In this document: positions 28,077 to 35,202 of the stretch, one piece after another
How positions within the stretch are numbered: the first letter of the stretch is position 1
How the letters are laid out: every line of letters starts with the position of its first letter
Assembly (NCBI GenBank): GCA_018823905.1
Contig: JAHJHL010000159.1
Coordinates: forward strand, 1 to 64,000
Length of the DNA stretch: 64,000 nucleotides
Reading direction: 5' to 3'
DNA from: Alphaproteobacteria bacterium
GTDB taxonomy: Bacteria > Pseudomonadota > Alphaproteobacteria > Sphingomonadales > Sphingomonadaceae
The notes under the pieces: model-generated
The model's input: the letters and a program-made list of their open reading frames with translations, nothing else
Databases searched by the model: none
What the model was told of the DNA's origin: nothing
Made by a program: the position numbers and the translations under genes

Positions 28077-28247
28077 TCACATGGCGTTGCTTGAGGCCGA
28101 TGATACGCCGGTCCACATATTTATCGTGGACCGACCGACCTCGGTGATCATTCCCATGGCAGCAAGAAAGATGAGGGCCAATATAAGCCCGTATTCGACG
28201 GCTGTGGCGGCCCTGGTCGACCGCAACAGCCTGTAAAGATTGCCCAT
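28077..28247 (-). CDS. Second Flp family type IVb pilin-like protein (56 residues)
   Basis: The 56-residue product has the Flp layout: leader MGNLYRLLRSTRA and core ATAVEYGLILALIFLAAMG with Glu18 at +5. As in its neighbour, residue -1 is Ala. Its C-terminal tail (STINMWTGVSSASSNAM) differs from that of the 27772-27936 gene, so this is a diverged paralogue and not an exact duplicate. The ATG at 28247 is preceded by GGGGTGGAAC in minus-strand sense. The 140-base gap between the two pilin genes probably holds a promoter for the downstream one. Alternative start at 28289 adds 14 residues and is less likely. Confidence 0.8.
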   Translation of the reverse strand: MGNLYRLLRSTRAATAVEYGLILALIFLAAMGMITEVGRSTINMWTGVSSASSNAM

Positions 28248-28312
28248 TGTTCCACCCCTGACTGAAATATAGTTCCCGAGGATGCCCATGTTCGCACAGG
28301 AAGGTTAACAAT

Positions 28313-28741
28313 TTGACCGTCGTCAGCCCCGGAAAACCGCCAAAAAACGACCTAGTTGTGGTCGCTGCGGCGCTTGTCGATCGCGATGGCCGCCTGCTGG
28401 TGCAACAGCGCCCCGAAGGTCTGTCGATGGCAGGGCTATGGGAGTTTCCGGGCGGCAAGGTCGAACCCGGCGAAACCCCCGAACAGGCGTTGATCCGCGA
28501 GCTTGCCGAAGAACTGGGCATCGACGTCGAGCAAGCCTGCCTGGCTCCCGCCTGTTTCGCCAGCGATATGCTGGGCGACCGGCACTTGCTCCTGCTGCTC
28601 TATGTGTGCCGTAAATGGCGCGGCACCGCGATTGCCCACCATGCCAGCGCGCTGCGGTGGGTGCGTCCGGTCGAACTGCACGGGCTGGCGATGCCGCCGG
28701 CCGACAAGCCGCTGATCGGCTTGCTGGAGGCGCTGCTCTAG
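28313..28741 (+). CDS. mutT: 8-oxo-dGTP diphosphatase MutT-like Nudix hydrolase
   Basis: The 142-residue Nudix protein has a full Nudix box from Gly48 to Ile70 (GKVEPGETPEQAL ... RELAEELGI) and the MutT-like opening VVVAAALVDRDGRLLVQQRP. MutT hydrolyses 8-oxo-dGTP to keep oxidised guanine out of DNA. The start is TTG at 28313, supported by AGGAAGG seven bases upstream. Its TAG is the CTAG (28738-28741) shared with the stop of the methyltransferase gene on the other strand. Confidence 0.9.
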   Translation: MTVVSPGKPPKNDLVVVAAALVDRDGRLLVQQRPEGLSMAGLWEFPGGKVEPGETPEQALIRELAEELGIDVEQACLAPACFASDMLGDRHLLLLLYVCRKWRGTAIAHHASALRWVRPVELHGLAMPPADKPLIGLLEALL

Positions 28742-29589
28742 CCTTTCGGCTTGAGCGCGTCGGCGAGCGAGGCGGTGCCGCTGCCGCGTCGGGCAGGCTG
28801 CGGCTGGTCCGGATGCGGCGCCCAGCCGCTGAAATGAACGATCCGCAGGCGTTCGGCGATGCGGCCGTCGGGATCGGCCTGCGCCGCAAAAGCGGCAGCG
28901 ATCTGTGCTGCCTCGATGCGCGTCAGCGGCGGCGGGGCGGGAGCAAGGCGGCTTGCCAACCCTGCTGCCCGCAGATCGCCGACCAGCGCGAACCAGTCAC
29001 CGTAACGCACCGTCAGCGCCTCGATATCGACCACGGGCAGCGTGAATCCGACGCGCTGAAGTAGATTGCCCATCGCCGCGAGGTCGATCTGAGGGTGCAA
29101 CCGTCCGATCGGGCGCACGCCGTCGGTCATGACTGCGCGGCGCAGCCGCGGCAGGCTGCCGTCGCCGACAAATGCGCCGAGCAGCAGGCCGTCAGCCGCG
29201 AGCAAAGCGCGCAGACGGAGCAGCGCCCCGGGCACGTCGTTGACGCTGTCGAGCCCGCCGGGCCAGACGATCAGGTCGAAACTGGCAAAGGGCAGGTCGA
29301 TCGCGTCGGCCTCGACGACCAGCGCGCCGCTGGTCGCTGCTAGCCGGGGACCGACCTCGATGATCGTCAGTTCGCCCCCGGTGCCGCGCAAATAATCGAC
29401 CAGCGTCCGGTCGTGGGCGCCGATGAGCAGGATGCGCGGAAAGTCGCGCGTCACCATTGCCAGCCGGTCGAGCAAGGTTTCGGTGATGATCGGGGCGAGG
29501 AAGTTGGCGGACGCGGGTAGGCGCGCCATGCGGTCGCGCTGGGCGCTGTGGCGGGCGGCGGAAAAAAGCGAGCGGGGCGGCTGCGACAT
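28738..29589 (-). CDS. SAM-dependent methyltransferase family protein (NDUFAF5/BioC-like)
   Basis: The 283-residue protein has a Rossmann methyltransferase fold: the nucleotide-binding strand-loop ILLIGAHDRTL, an acidic residue ending the second strand (IEVGPRL), and DLPFASFDLIVWPGGLDSVND. The layout and alphaproteobacterial context beside comF resemble the family of mitochondrial NDUFAF5, which hydroxylates an arginine of complex I, but that link is inference. The ATG at 29589 is chosen over longer upstream frame, which reads into comF antisense. Divergent from comF with 42 bases between starts. Confidence 0.75.
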   Translation of the reverse strand: MSQPPRSLFSAARHSAQRDRMARLPASANFLAPIITETLLDRLAMVTRDFPRILLIGAHDRTLVDYLRGTGGELTIIEVGPRLAATSGALVVEADAIDLPFASFDLIVWPGGLDSVNDVPGALLRLRALLAADGLLLGAFVGDGSLPRLRRAVMTDGVRPIGRLHPQIDLAAMGNLLQRVGFTLPVVDIEALTVRYGDWFALVGDLRAAGLASRLAPAPPPLTRIEAAQIAAAFAAQADPDGRIAERLRIVHFSGWAPHPDQPQPARRGSGTASLADALKPKG

Positions 29590-29631
29590 CCGGCGCTTGT
29601 GCCGTCCCTGGCGATGCTTCACAAGCGGCGG

Positions 29632-30495
29632 ATGGCAACGGCGACCGGGGATGTCGAAGAAAAACATGCGCCCACGGGGGCATTGTCCCGCGGCCTGCGG
29701 ATCGCGGCGCGGACGATCGTCGACTATGCGCTGCCGCCGCGCTGCCCGGGCTGCGGGGGCATCGTCGGCGAAGACCGGCAATTCTGCCTGACCTGCTGGA
29801 CGTCGCTCGAATTCCTCGACGGCCCGGCTTGCGCGCATTGCTCGATTCCCTTGCCGACCGCGCTGCCCGGTGGGGCGATCGCTTGCGGTGCATGCTTGGC
29901 CAGCCCGCCGCCGTTTGACGGCGCGCCCGCGGCGGTTGCTTATGGACCCGTTGCGCGCACCGTCGCGCTGCGGCTAAAATATGGACGGCGCACAGGACAT
30001 GCCCGGTTGATGGCGCGGCTGATGGCGCGGCAACTGGCGACGCTTGGCGACGCCGCGGACATGCTGCTGGTACCGGTGCCGCTCCACCGCTGGCGGCTGT
30101 GGTCGCGCGGGTTCAACCAGGCGGCGCTGGTCGCCGACGAGCTGGCGCGCGTGAGCGGAGCGCCGCGCGACCATCACCTGTTGCTCCGCGTCAAATCGAC
30201 CGCATCGCTGCGCGGCAAAGGGAGGCGCGAGCGCGAAAAGATCGTGGCCGGGGCGTTCGCTCTGGCCGCCGATGCCAAAGCGCGGGCAGCGGGGCGCCAC
30301 ATCATCCTGGTCGACGATGTCCACGCCAGCGGCGCCACCTTGCGCGCCGCGGCAAAAGTGTTGCGGCGCAGCGGCGCGGCGCGCGTGTCGGCGCTCACCT
30401 GGGCGCGGGTGGTTCCCGAGGCGCTGATGACGAGCAACATATTTGACTTTGCTTCGTTGGATTCCGATATGTCGGACCAGTTGATGACAGGATAG
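29632..30495 (+). CDS. ComF family phosphoribosyltransferase-like protein
   Basis: The 287-residue protein starts with a double zinc-ribbon (CPGCGG, CLTC, CAHC, CGAC) and ends in a phosphoribosyltransferase domain with the PRPP loop IILVDDVHASGAT. ComF/GntX proteins take part in DNA uptake in competent bacteria and have uncertain roles elsewhere. ATG at 29632 is chosen; an ATG at 29614 is possible. grxC follows four bases after the stop, so they are probably cotranscribed. Confidence 0.9.
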   Translation: MATATGDVEEKHAPTGALSRGLRIAARTIVDYALPPRCPGCGGIVGEDRQFCLTCWTSLEFLDGPACAHCSIPLPTALPGGAIACGACLASPPPFDGAPAAVAYGPVARTVALRLKYGRRTGHARLMARLMARQLATLGDAADMLLVPVPLHRWRLWSRGFNQAALVADELARVSGAPRDHHLLLRVKSTASLRGKGRREREKIVAGAFALAADAKARAAGRHIILVDDVHASGATLRAAAKVLRRSGAARVSALTWARVVPEALMTSNIFDFASLDSDMSDQLMTG

Positions 30496-30498
30496 GCC

Positions 30499-30759
30499 AT
30501 GGCCAAGATCGAAGTTTTTACCAAATTCCTCTGCCCCTATTGCTCGCGCGCGAAAGCGCTGCTCGATCGCAAAGGCGCCGAATATCAGGAAATCGACGTG
30601 ACAATGGACCGCGCCGGCTTCAATGCGATGGTCGAGCGTGCGGGGGGAGCACGCACGGTGCCGCAGATATTTATCGACGGACAGCATATCGGTGGCAGCG
30701 ACGATATGGCGGCGCTCGACGCGCGTGGCGGGCTCGACCCGCTGCTGGGGATCGCCTGA
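30499..30759 (+). CDS. grxC: Glutaredoxin 3
   Basis: The 86-residue thioredoxin-fold protein has the active-site motif CPYC at 12-15 and the glutathione-binding TVPQIFIDGQHIGG segment with its cis-proline. It reduces protein disulfides and mixed glutathione disulfides in the cytoplasm. Starts four bases after comF and is followed two bases later by the DUF1178 gene, a typical alphaproteobacterial arrangement. Confidence 0.96.
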   Translation: MAKIEVFTKFLCPYCSRAKALLDRKGAEYQEIDVTMDRAGFNAMVERAGGARTVPQIFIDGQHIGGSDDMAALDARGGLDPLLGIA

Positions 30760-30761
30760 CC

Positions 30762-31235
30762 TTGATCGTTTTCGACCTCTGCTGTGCTGCCGGAGATCAT
30801 CGTTTCGAAGCGTGGTTCGCGAGCAGCGACAGCTTTGCTGATCAGCAGGCGCGCGGGCTGATCAGCTGCCCGGTATGCGGCGATAGCGCGGTTAAAAAGG
30901 CGGTGATGGCCCCGCGCATCGGTGCGAAGTCGAACCAGCTGACAGTCAAAGCGCCGACTAAACCGGACGATGCCGCGACAGCGGGCGAAGTTTCGCCCGA
31001 ACTGGTACGCAAAGTGATGGCCGAAATCGCAGCGAAGCAGGCCGAGATGCTGCCGCAGTCGCGCTGGGTCGGGCGTGACTTTGCCGACGCGGCGCGCGCC
31101 ATGCACGAAGGTCGCGCGGCCGAGGATCTGATCCACGGTCAGGCTTCGCCGCAGGAGGCGCAGGCGCTGCGCGACGACGGGATCGCGGCGATGCCGCTGC
31201 TGGTACCGATCGTTCCGCCCGACGCGGTTAATTGA
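30762..31235 (+). CDS. DUF1178 family protein
   Basis: The 157-residue protein is of the DUF1178 family, of unknown function. It has an N-terminal region with CCAAGDHRFEAWF and a CPVCG zinc-ribbon-like motif, followed by a helical acidic C-terminal part. The start is TTG at 30762, two bases after the grxC stop. Conserved co-location with grxC suggests a redox- or metal-linked role, but there is no direct evidence. Confidence 0.85.
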   Translation: MIVFDLCCAAGDHRFEAWFASSDSFADQQARGLISCPVCGDSAVKKAVMAPRIGAKSNQLTVKAPTKPDDAATAGEVSPELVRKVMAEIAAKQAEMLPQSRWVGRDFADAARAMHEGRAAEDLIHGQASPQEAQALRDDGIAAMPLLVPIVPPDAVN

Positions 31236-31284
31236 CCCGGCCCGATTGACGCTGCGCGTGCGGCGCCGCTACACGAACCGCGGC

Positions 31285-31361
31285 GCACCCGTAGCTCAGC
31301 AGGATAGAGCATCAGATTCCTAATCTGGGGGCCACAGGTTCGAATCCTGTCGGGTGCACCA
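31285..31361 (+). tRNA. tRNA-Arg (anticodon CCT)
   Basis: A complete cloverleaf fits: acceptor GCACCCG (31285-31291) pairs with CGGGTGC (31351-31357); the anticodon arm has the loop TTCCTAA with anticodon CCT, which reads the arginine codon AGG; the T arm carries GGTTCGAATCC. The discriminator A and encoded CCA end at 31361. It is preceded by the DUF1178 gene and followed by a short hairpin (31375-31396) without a T tract. Confidence 0.95.
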
Positions 31362-31472
31362 TTGCAACTAGCTTCCGACCTCGCCGAAAAGGTCGGTGTT
31401 GGATAGCAAGCGGGGGAGGGGTAGCGGAGAGGGGCGGCGGCCCGGTCAATCCAATTGCGCGCGTTGGCGGTG

Positions 31473-31919
31473 CTATTTCAGAATAAGATGCAAAGACGAT
31501 AGCCGCTCGTATGCTGCGTCACTGAGCGCGGTTTTCTCTTCAGCATAGCTGACGACTTCATATTCGATGCCGTCGTGGTCAAGGAAATAGAAGCGGCGGC
31601 CGGGCTCGTAATCGCCGTGGCTAAAGGGGATCAGGCCCGCTGCCATGACCCGCGCCTCGACCGCATCGAGATCGTCAACCTGAATACCGAGATGATTGAG
31701 CGGCTCACCCTTGGCGTAGCGGGTGTCCGCGCGCTGGCCGTCGGGGCCGGTGTAGAGCGCCACATAGGCGCGGTCGCTGCCAAGATGGATCGTGCGCCCG
31801 CCATCGCGAGCGGGGCCGCGCCAGCGTTCGTGCCAGCCGAAGATGGTCGACAGCAAAGCTGCGCTGCGGTCGGGGTCGCTGACCGTGACATTGACATGCT
31901 CGATGAAGGGATGCGTCAA
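31473..31919 (-). CDS. VOC (glyoxalase/bleomycin resistance/dioxygenase) family protein
   Basis: The 148-residue protein shows the VOC fold, in which two beta-alpha-beta-beta-beta units bind a divalent metal: HVNVTVSDPDRSAALL at the start, LNHLGIQVDDLDAVEARV in the middle, FYFLDHDGIEYEVVSY at the end. Ligand His and Glu positions are present, but the substrate is unknown. The start is TTG at 31919 with CAGGAG upstream. Divergent from soxR across a SoxR-box-like sequence, which suggests SoxR controls it. Confidence 0.88.
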   Translation of the reverse strand: MTHPFIEHVNVTVSDPDRSAALLSTIFGWHERWRGPARDGGRTIHLGSDRAYVALYTGPDGQRADTRYAKGEPLNHLGIQVDDLDAVEARVMAAGLIPFSHGDYEPGRRFYFLDHDGIEYEVVSYAEEKTALSDAAYERLSSLHLILK

Positions 31920-31957
31920 TTTGTTGCTCCTGATTCGGGTTGACGCAGCGACATTTG

Positions 31958-31972
31958 CAAGTTCAAGTGAGG
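31958..31972. promoter_or_regulatory. SoxR-box-like sequence between VOC gene and soxR
   Basis: CAAGTTCAAGTGAGG in the 86-base divergent intergenic region matches the SoxR operator (from memory CCTCAAGTTAACTTGAGG) at about two thirds of positions, and the following TTTAGAT is at a suitable place for a -10 element. The palindrome is imperfect, so the assignment is tentative. Confidence 0.45.
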
Positions 31973-32005
31973 TTTAGATCAAGGCCTGATTTCGAAGGAG
32001 CTGCG

Positions 32006-32473
32006 ATGCACCGAACCGACCTCATTCCGATCGGCGAACTGGCGGCACGCACCGGGGTCGCGGTGTCGGCGATCCGCTTTTACGAGGCCAAGGGGCTGGT
32101 CGAAGCGCTGCGCACGCGCGGCGGTCAGCGGCGGTTTCTGCGCGCCGACATTCGCCGCGTGTCGTTCATCCTGATCGCGCAGCAGCTGGGGCTGAGCTTG
32201 GAGGAGATTGCCGCCGAGCTGGCGCGGCTGCCCGCGGGGCGCACGCCCAATGGCGCCGACTGGACGCGGATCAGCACCGCATTGCGGGCGCGGATCGATG
32301 GGCAGATCGCGGCGCTAGAGCGGACGCGCGAATTGCTCGGCACCTGCATCGGCTGCGGGTGTTTGAGCCTGAAGAAATGCGGGCTGTATAACGCGCAAGA
32401 CAAGGCGGCGCAGCGCGGGGCGGGGCCGCGTTATGTGCTGGGCGACAGGGCGGGGGAGATTGCGGAGGTTTGA
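32006..32473 (+). CDS. soxR: Redox-sensitive transcriptional activator SoxR
   Basis: SoxR is a MerR-family regulator whose [2Fe-2S] cluster senses redox-cycling compounds. The 155-residue protein has the winged-helix start (IGELAARTGVAVSAIRFYEAKGL), the dimer helix, and the cluster ligands Cys114, Cys117, Cys119 and Cys125 in CIGCGCLSLKKC, at the spacing found in SoxR. The ATG at 32006 follows AAGGAG. It has no soxS beside it, consistent with direct regulation of targets outside enteric bacteria. The divergent VOC gene and nearby monooxygenase-type genes may be targets. Confidence 0.95.
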   Translation: MHRTDLIPIGELAARTGVAVSAIRFYEAKGLVEALRTRGGQRRFLRADIRRVSFILIAQQLGLSLEEIAAELARLPAGRTPNGADWTRISTALRARIDGQIAALERTRELLGTCIGCGCLSLKKCGLYNAQDKAAQRGAGPRYVLGDRAGEIAEV

Positions 32474-32494
32474 GGGTAGCGGGCGATTCCGCCC

Positions 32495-32782
32495 CTAAAC
32501 TGCGCTCAACTTCTCAATCTCCGGCGCGCCCGCCAAGCATGGCCCAAGCTTCGCGCCCAGCGTGCGGAAATGCTCCGACGCGCGGTGCGCCTCGACCGCC
32601 GCGCCATCGTCATAACATTCCAGCACCTTGTAAACGCCCGCCTCTTCGGTGCGGAACAGACGGTAATAGCTGTTTCCGGGCTCGTTCGCCGCGACCGCGG
32701 GCGCCAGCTCGGCGAAGACGCCCTCGAATTCCGTTTCCTTGCCGGGCTGGACGCGCAGCGTGGCGATGATGCCTATGGCCAT
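32495..32782 (-). CDS. Antibiotic biosynthesis monooxygenase (ABM/YgiN-like) family protein
   Basis: The 95-residue protein is of the ABM/YgiN family, small ferredoxin-like proteins acting as cofactor-free monooxygenases or quinol-related enzymes (ATLRVQPGKETEFEGVFAEL, YRLFRTEEAGVYKVLECY). Start ATG 32782 has GAGGGAGAAAG upstream. It is the last gene of a minus-strand run MaoC - thiolase - CMD - ABM and converges with soxR over 21 bases. Confidence 0.88.
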   Translation of the reverse strand: MAIGIIATLRVQPGKETEFEGVFAELAPAVAANEPGNSYYRLFRTEEAGVYKVLECYDDGAAVEAHRASEHFRTLGAKLGPCLAGAPEIEKLSAV

Positions 32783-32813
32783 GTTTCTTTCTCCCTCGTC
32801 TATTTGCGAATGT

Positions 32814-33398
32814 CTATTTGCGAAGATCGGGATCGACGTCCCACCCTTCTTCGACCTGGATACCAAAGCTGTTCAAGATCATCGAAACCTGCGTGTATTG
32901 ACCGACGGTCATCACCAGATCCATGCGCCCCTTGTCGCCAAGCGGCGCGAGCGTAGCCCACGTTGCGTCGGTGACAAAATGACCCGCAGTCAGCTCGTCA
33001 GTGGCGCGCAGCATGGCGCGATCGAGGTCGTTCCAGCCGTCTGCGTCCGGCCCCGCCTTGATCAGCGCAATCTCATCTTCGCTGAGGCCGCAATCAAGAC
33101 CGATGCGCTTGTGCTGGGTCCATTCATATCCCGAGCGACAGTTGTAGCCGGTGCGCAGGATGACGAGTTCGCGGTCGCGTGGGCTCAGCGCGTTGCGCTT
33201 CGACAGGATATAATTGCCCCAACTCAGGAACGCGGTCAGCGCCTTCGGCGCATGGGCAAGGGTGCGGAAGATGTTGAGGATCTTGCCGCCCCCGACCTTG
33301 CCGCCGTCGGAGGCAAGGAAGGGTTCCAGCGCGGCGCGCTGGTCGGCATCGAGCCGGTCGAGATCGACCGGCTCGATACGCGGTTGGCTGAGTCTCAT
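32814..33398 (-). CDS. Carboxymuconolactone decarboxylase (CMD/AhpD-like) family protein
   Basis: The 194-residue helical protein belongs to the CMD superfamily. Where AhpD has a CxxC redox pair, it reads NCRSGYEWTQH, with one Cys only, so peroxidase-partner activity as in AhpD is not expected; this single-Cys form is common in the CMD subtype with YEWxQH. It could act as decarboxylase or detoxification protein. The ATG at 33398 lies 15 bases past the thiolase stop, so it is cotranscribed. Confidence 0.87.
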   Translation of the reverse strand: MRLSQPRIEPVDLDRLDADQRAALEPFLASDGGKVGGGKILNIFRTLAHAPKALTAFLSWGNYILSKRNALSPRDRELVILRTGYNCRSGYEWTQHKRIGLDCGLSEDEIALIKAGPDADGWNDLDRAMLRATDELTAGHFVTDATWATLAPLGDKGRMDLVMTVGQYTQVSMILNSFGIQVEEGWDVDPDLRK

Positions 33399-33413
33399 TT
33401 AACGGGCCGCAAA

Positions 33414-34595
33414 TCAGAAGACCTCGAACAGGCCCGCAGCGCCCTGACCACCGCCGATGCACATGGTCACAACCGCATATTTCACGCCGCGGCGCTTGCC
33501 TTCGAGCAGCGCGTGGCCGACGCAACGCGCCCCGGTCATGCCGAAGGGATGGCCGATCGAGATCGAGCCGCCATTGACGTTGAGCAGTTCGTTGGGAATG
33601 CCAAGCTTGTCGCGGCAGTACAGCACCTGCACCGCGAACGCCTCGTTCAATTCCCACAGGCCGATGTCGTCTATCTTCAGCTCGAAGCGTTCGAGCAGCT
33701 TGGGGATCGCGAACACGGGGCCGATGCCCATTTCGTCGGGCTCGGTACCCGCCACCGCCATGCCGACATAGCGGCCGAGCGGGGTCAGGCCGCGCTTTTC
33801 GGCGACCTTTGCTTCCATCACGACACACGCCGACGAACCATCGGCGAGTTGGCTGGCGTTGCCCGCGGTGATCGTGTGGCCTTCGCCCATCACCGGCTTC
33901 AGGCTCGACAGACCTTCCAGCGTGGTGTCGGCGCGGTTGCACTCGTCCTTGTCGGCGACGACGTCCTTGAACGAAACTTCCTTGGTTTCCTTGTCCATCA
34001 CCGCCATCGTCGCGTTGCACGCGACAATCTCGTCGGCGAAGAGGCCCGCGGCCTGCGCGGCGGCGGTGCGCTGCTGCGACTGGAGCGAATATTCGTCCTG
34101 CGCTTCGCGGCCGATGTTGTACCGCTTGGCGACGACCTCGGCGGTGCCGATCATCGGCATATAGGTGTCCTTGTGCATCGCGATCAGCTCGGCGTCGGTC
34201 TCGACGAACACCTTGCCGCTACCGCTGACCTTCGAGATGCTTTCGATGCCGCCGGCGACGCAGATGTCCTGGCGGTCGACGATGATCTGCTTCGCCGCAG
34301 TCGCGATCGTCATCAGGCCCGACGAGCACTGGCGGTCGATGGACATGCCGGGGACGGTGACGGGCAGGCCCGACCGCAGCGCGATCAGGCGCGCGACGTT
34401 CATCGTCTGCGATCCCTGCTGCATCGCGGCGCCGAACACGACGTCGTCGATCTCGCCGCCTTCCAGGCCCGCGCGCTCGACCGCGGCCTTGACCGAGAAC
34501 GAACCCAGCGTCGGGGCGAGGGTGTTGTTGAACGAGCCGCGGCCCGCTTTGGTCAGCGGGGTGCGGGCGGTGGAAACGATGACGGCGTCACGCAT
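33414..34595 (-). CDS. Acetyl-CoA C-acyltransferase (thiolase)
   Basis: The 393-residue protein is a complete thiolase II-type enzyme with nucleophile Cys90 (DRQCSSG), His349 (IGHPFG) and second Cys379 (CIGGGQG). It cleaves or condenses 3-ketoacyl-CoA and acetyl-CoA in fatty acid breakdown or polyester synthesis. The start ATG 34595 follows GAGGAATATT. The upstream MaoC gene is 54 bases away, supporting a CoA-thioester operon. Whether degradative or biosynthetic cannot be settled from sequence. Confidence 0.94.
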   Translation of the reverse strand: MRDAVIVSTARTPLTKAGRGSFNNTLAPTLGSFSVKAAVERAGLEGGEIDDVVFGAAMQQGSQTMNVARLIALRSGLPVTVPGMSIDRQCSSGLMTIATAAKQIIVDRQDICVAGGIESISKVSGSGKVFVETDAELIAMHKDTYMPMIGTAEVVAKRYNIGREAQDEYSLQSQQRTAAAQAAGLFADEIVACNATMAVMDKETKEVSFKDVVADKDECNRADTTLEGLSSLKPVMGEGHTITAGNASQLADGSSACVVMEAKVAEKRGLTPLGRYVGMAVAGTEPDEMGIGPVFAIPKLLERFELKIDDIGLWELNEAFAVQVLYCRDKLGIPNELLNVNGGSISIGHPFGMTGARCVGHALLEGKRRGVKYAVVTMCIGGGQGAAGLFEVF

Positions 34596-34649
34596 GGTAA
34601 TATTCCTCTTCGAAGAGTTTGAGAAAATCTTTGCCGGGGAGGGCGGCGC

Positions 34650-35108
34650 TCAAACGAAAAACTGGCTGATCCATTCGGCGATCAGGGCGGGCTTTTCCTC
34701 GCCCTCGATCTCGACGGTCACTTCATTGGTCTGTTGCCACTGGCCGGGGCGCTTTTCCTCCAGCTCAAGCAGCTTGATATGGCTGCGCACGCGCTTGCCC
34801 GAGCGGACCGGCGACAGGAAGCGGACTTTGTTGCAGCCGTAATTGACCCCCATCTTGACCCCGCCGACCTTCGGGCCGTCGGTGCTCTGGCCCAGCATCG
34901 GCATCAGCGACAGGGTCAGGAAACCATGCGCGATGGTGCCGCCGAAGGGCGTCAGCTTCGCCTTTTCCTCGTCAATATGGATGAACTGGTGGTCGCCGGT
35001 GGCATCGGCAAACTTGTTGATCATGTCCTGATCGACGAGCACCCAGTCCGACGTTCCGAGATGCTCACCGACCTTGGTCTGCAATTCCTGCGGCGTGATT
35101 GTGGCCAT
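34650..35108 (-). CDS. MaoC family (R)-specific enoyl-CoA hydratase
   Basis: The 152-residue protein has the hotdog-fold MaoC hydratase motif with Asp and His in ATGDHQFIHIDEEKA and the following PFGGTIAHGFLTLSL. Such enzymes hydrate trans-2-enoyl-CoA to (R)-3-hydroxyacyl-CoA. Being the first gene before the thiolase gene, it probably supplies the same CoA-thioester pathway. It is preceded by an 94-base gap to the mechanosensitive channel gene, where the promoter should be. Confidence 0.92.
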   Translation of the reverse strand: MATITPQELQTKVGEHLGTSDWVLVDQDMINKFADATGDHQFIHIDEEKAKLTPFGGTIAHGFLTLSLMPMLGQSTDGPKVGGVKMGVNYGCNKVRFLSPVRSGKRVRSHIKLLELEEKRPGQWQQTNEVTVEIEGEEKPALIAEWISQFFV

Positions 35109-35202
35109 CGCTCATCCCCTTGATCATTGGTTCGGCGCGCGTTCTAGGCCTGTCCGGAGGCGTTGCACAAGGCCCAAGCCCCAGAGCCGCGTCGCCGTAG
35201 CG

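Noticed and set aside
31285-31361. tRNA-Arg as an integration site of a mobile element
   Set aside because: No integrase, repeated tRNA 3' end or phage gene lies downstream; the flanking genes are ordinary chromosomal genes.
31375-31396. Hairpin CCGACC/GGTCGG after the tRNA as a terminator
   Set aside because: The loop is ten bases and no T tract follows, so it is not a convincing rho-independent terminator.
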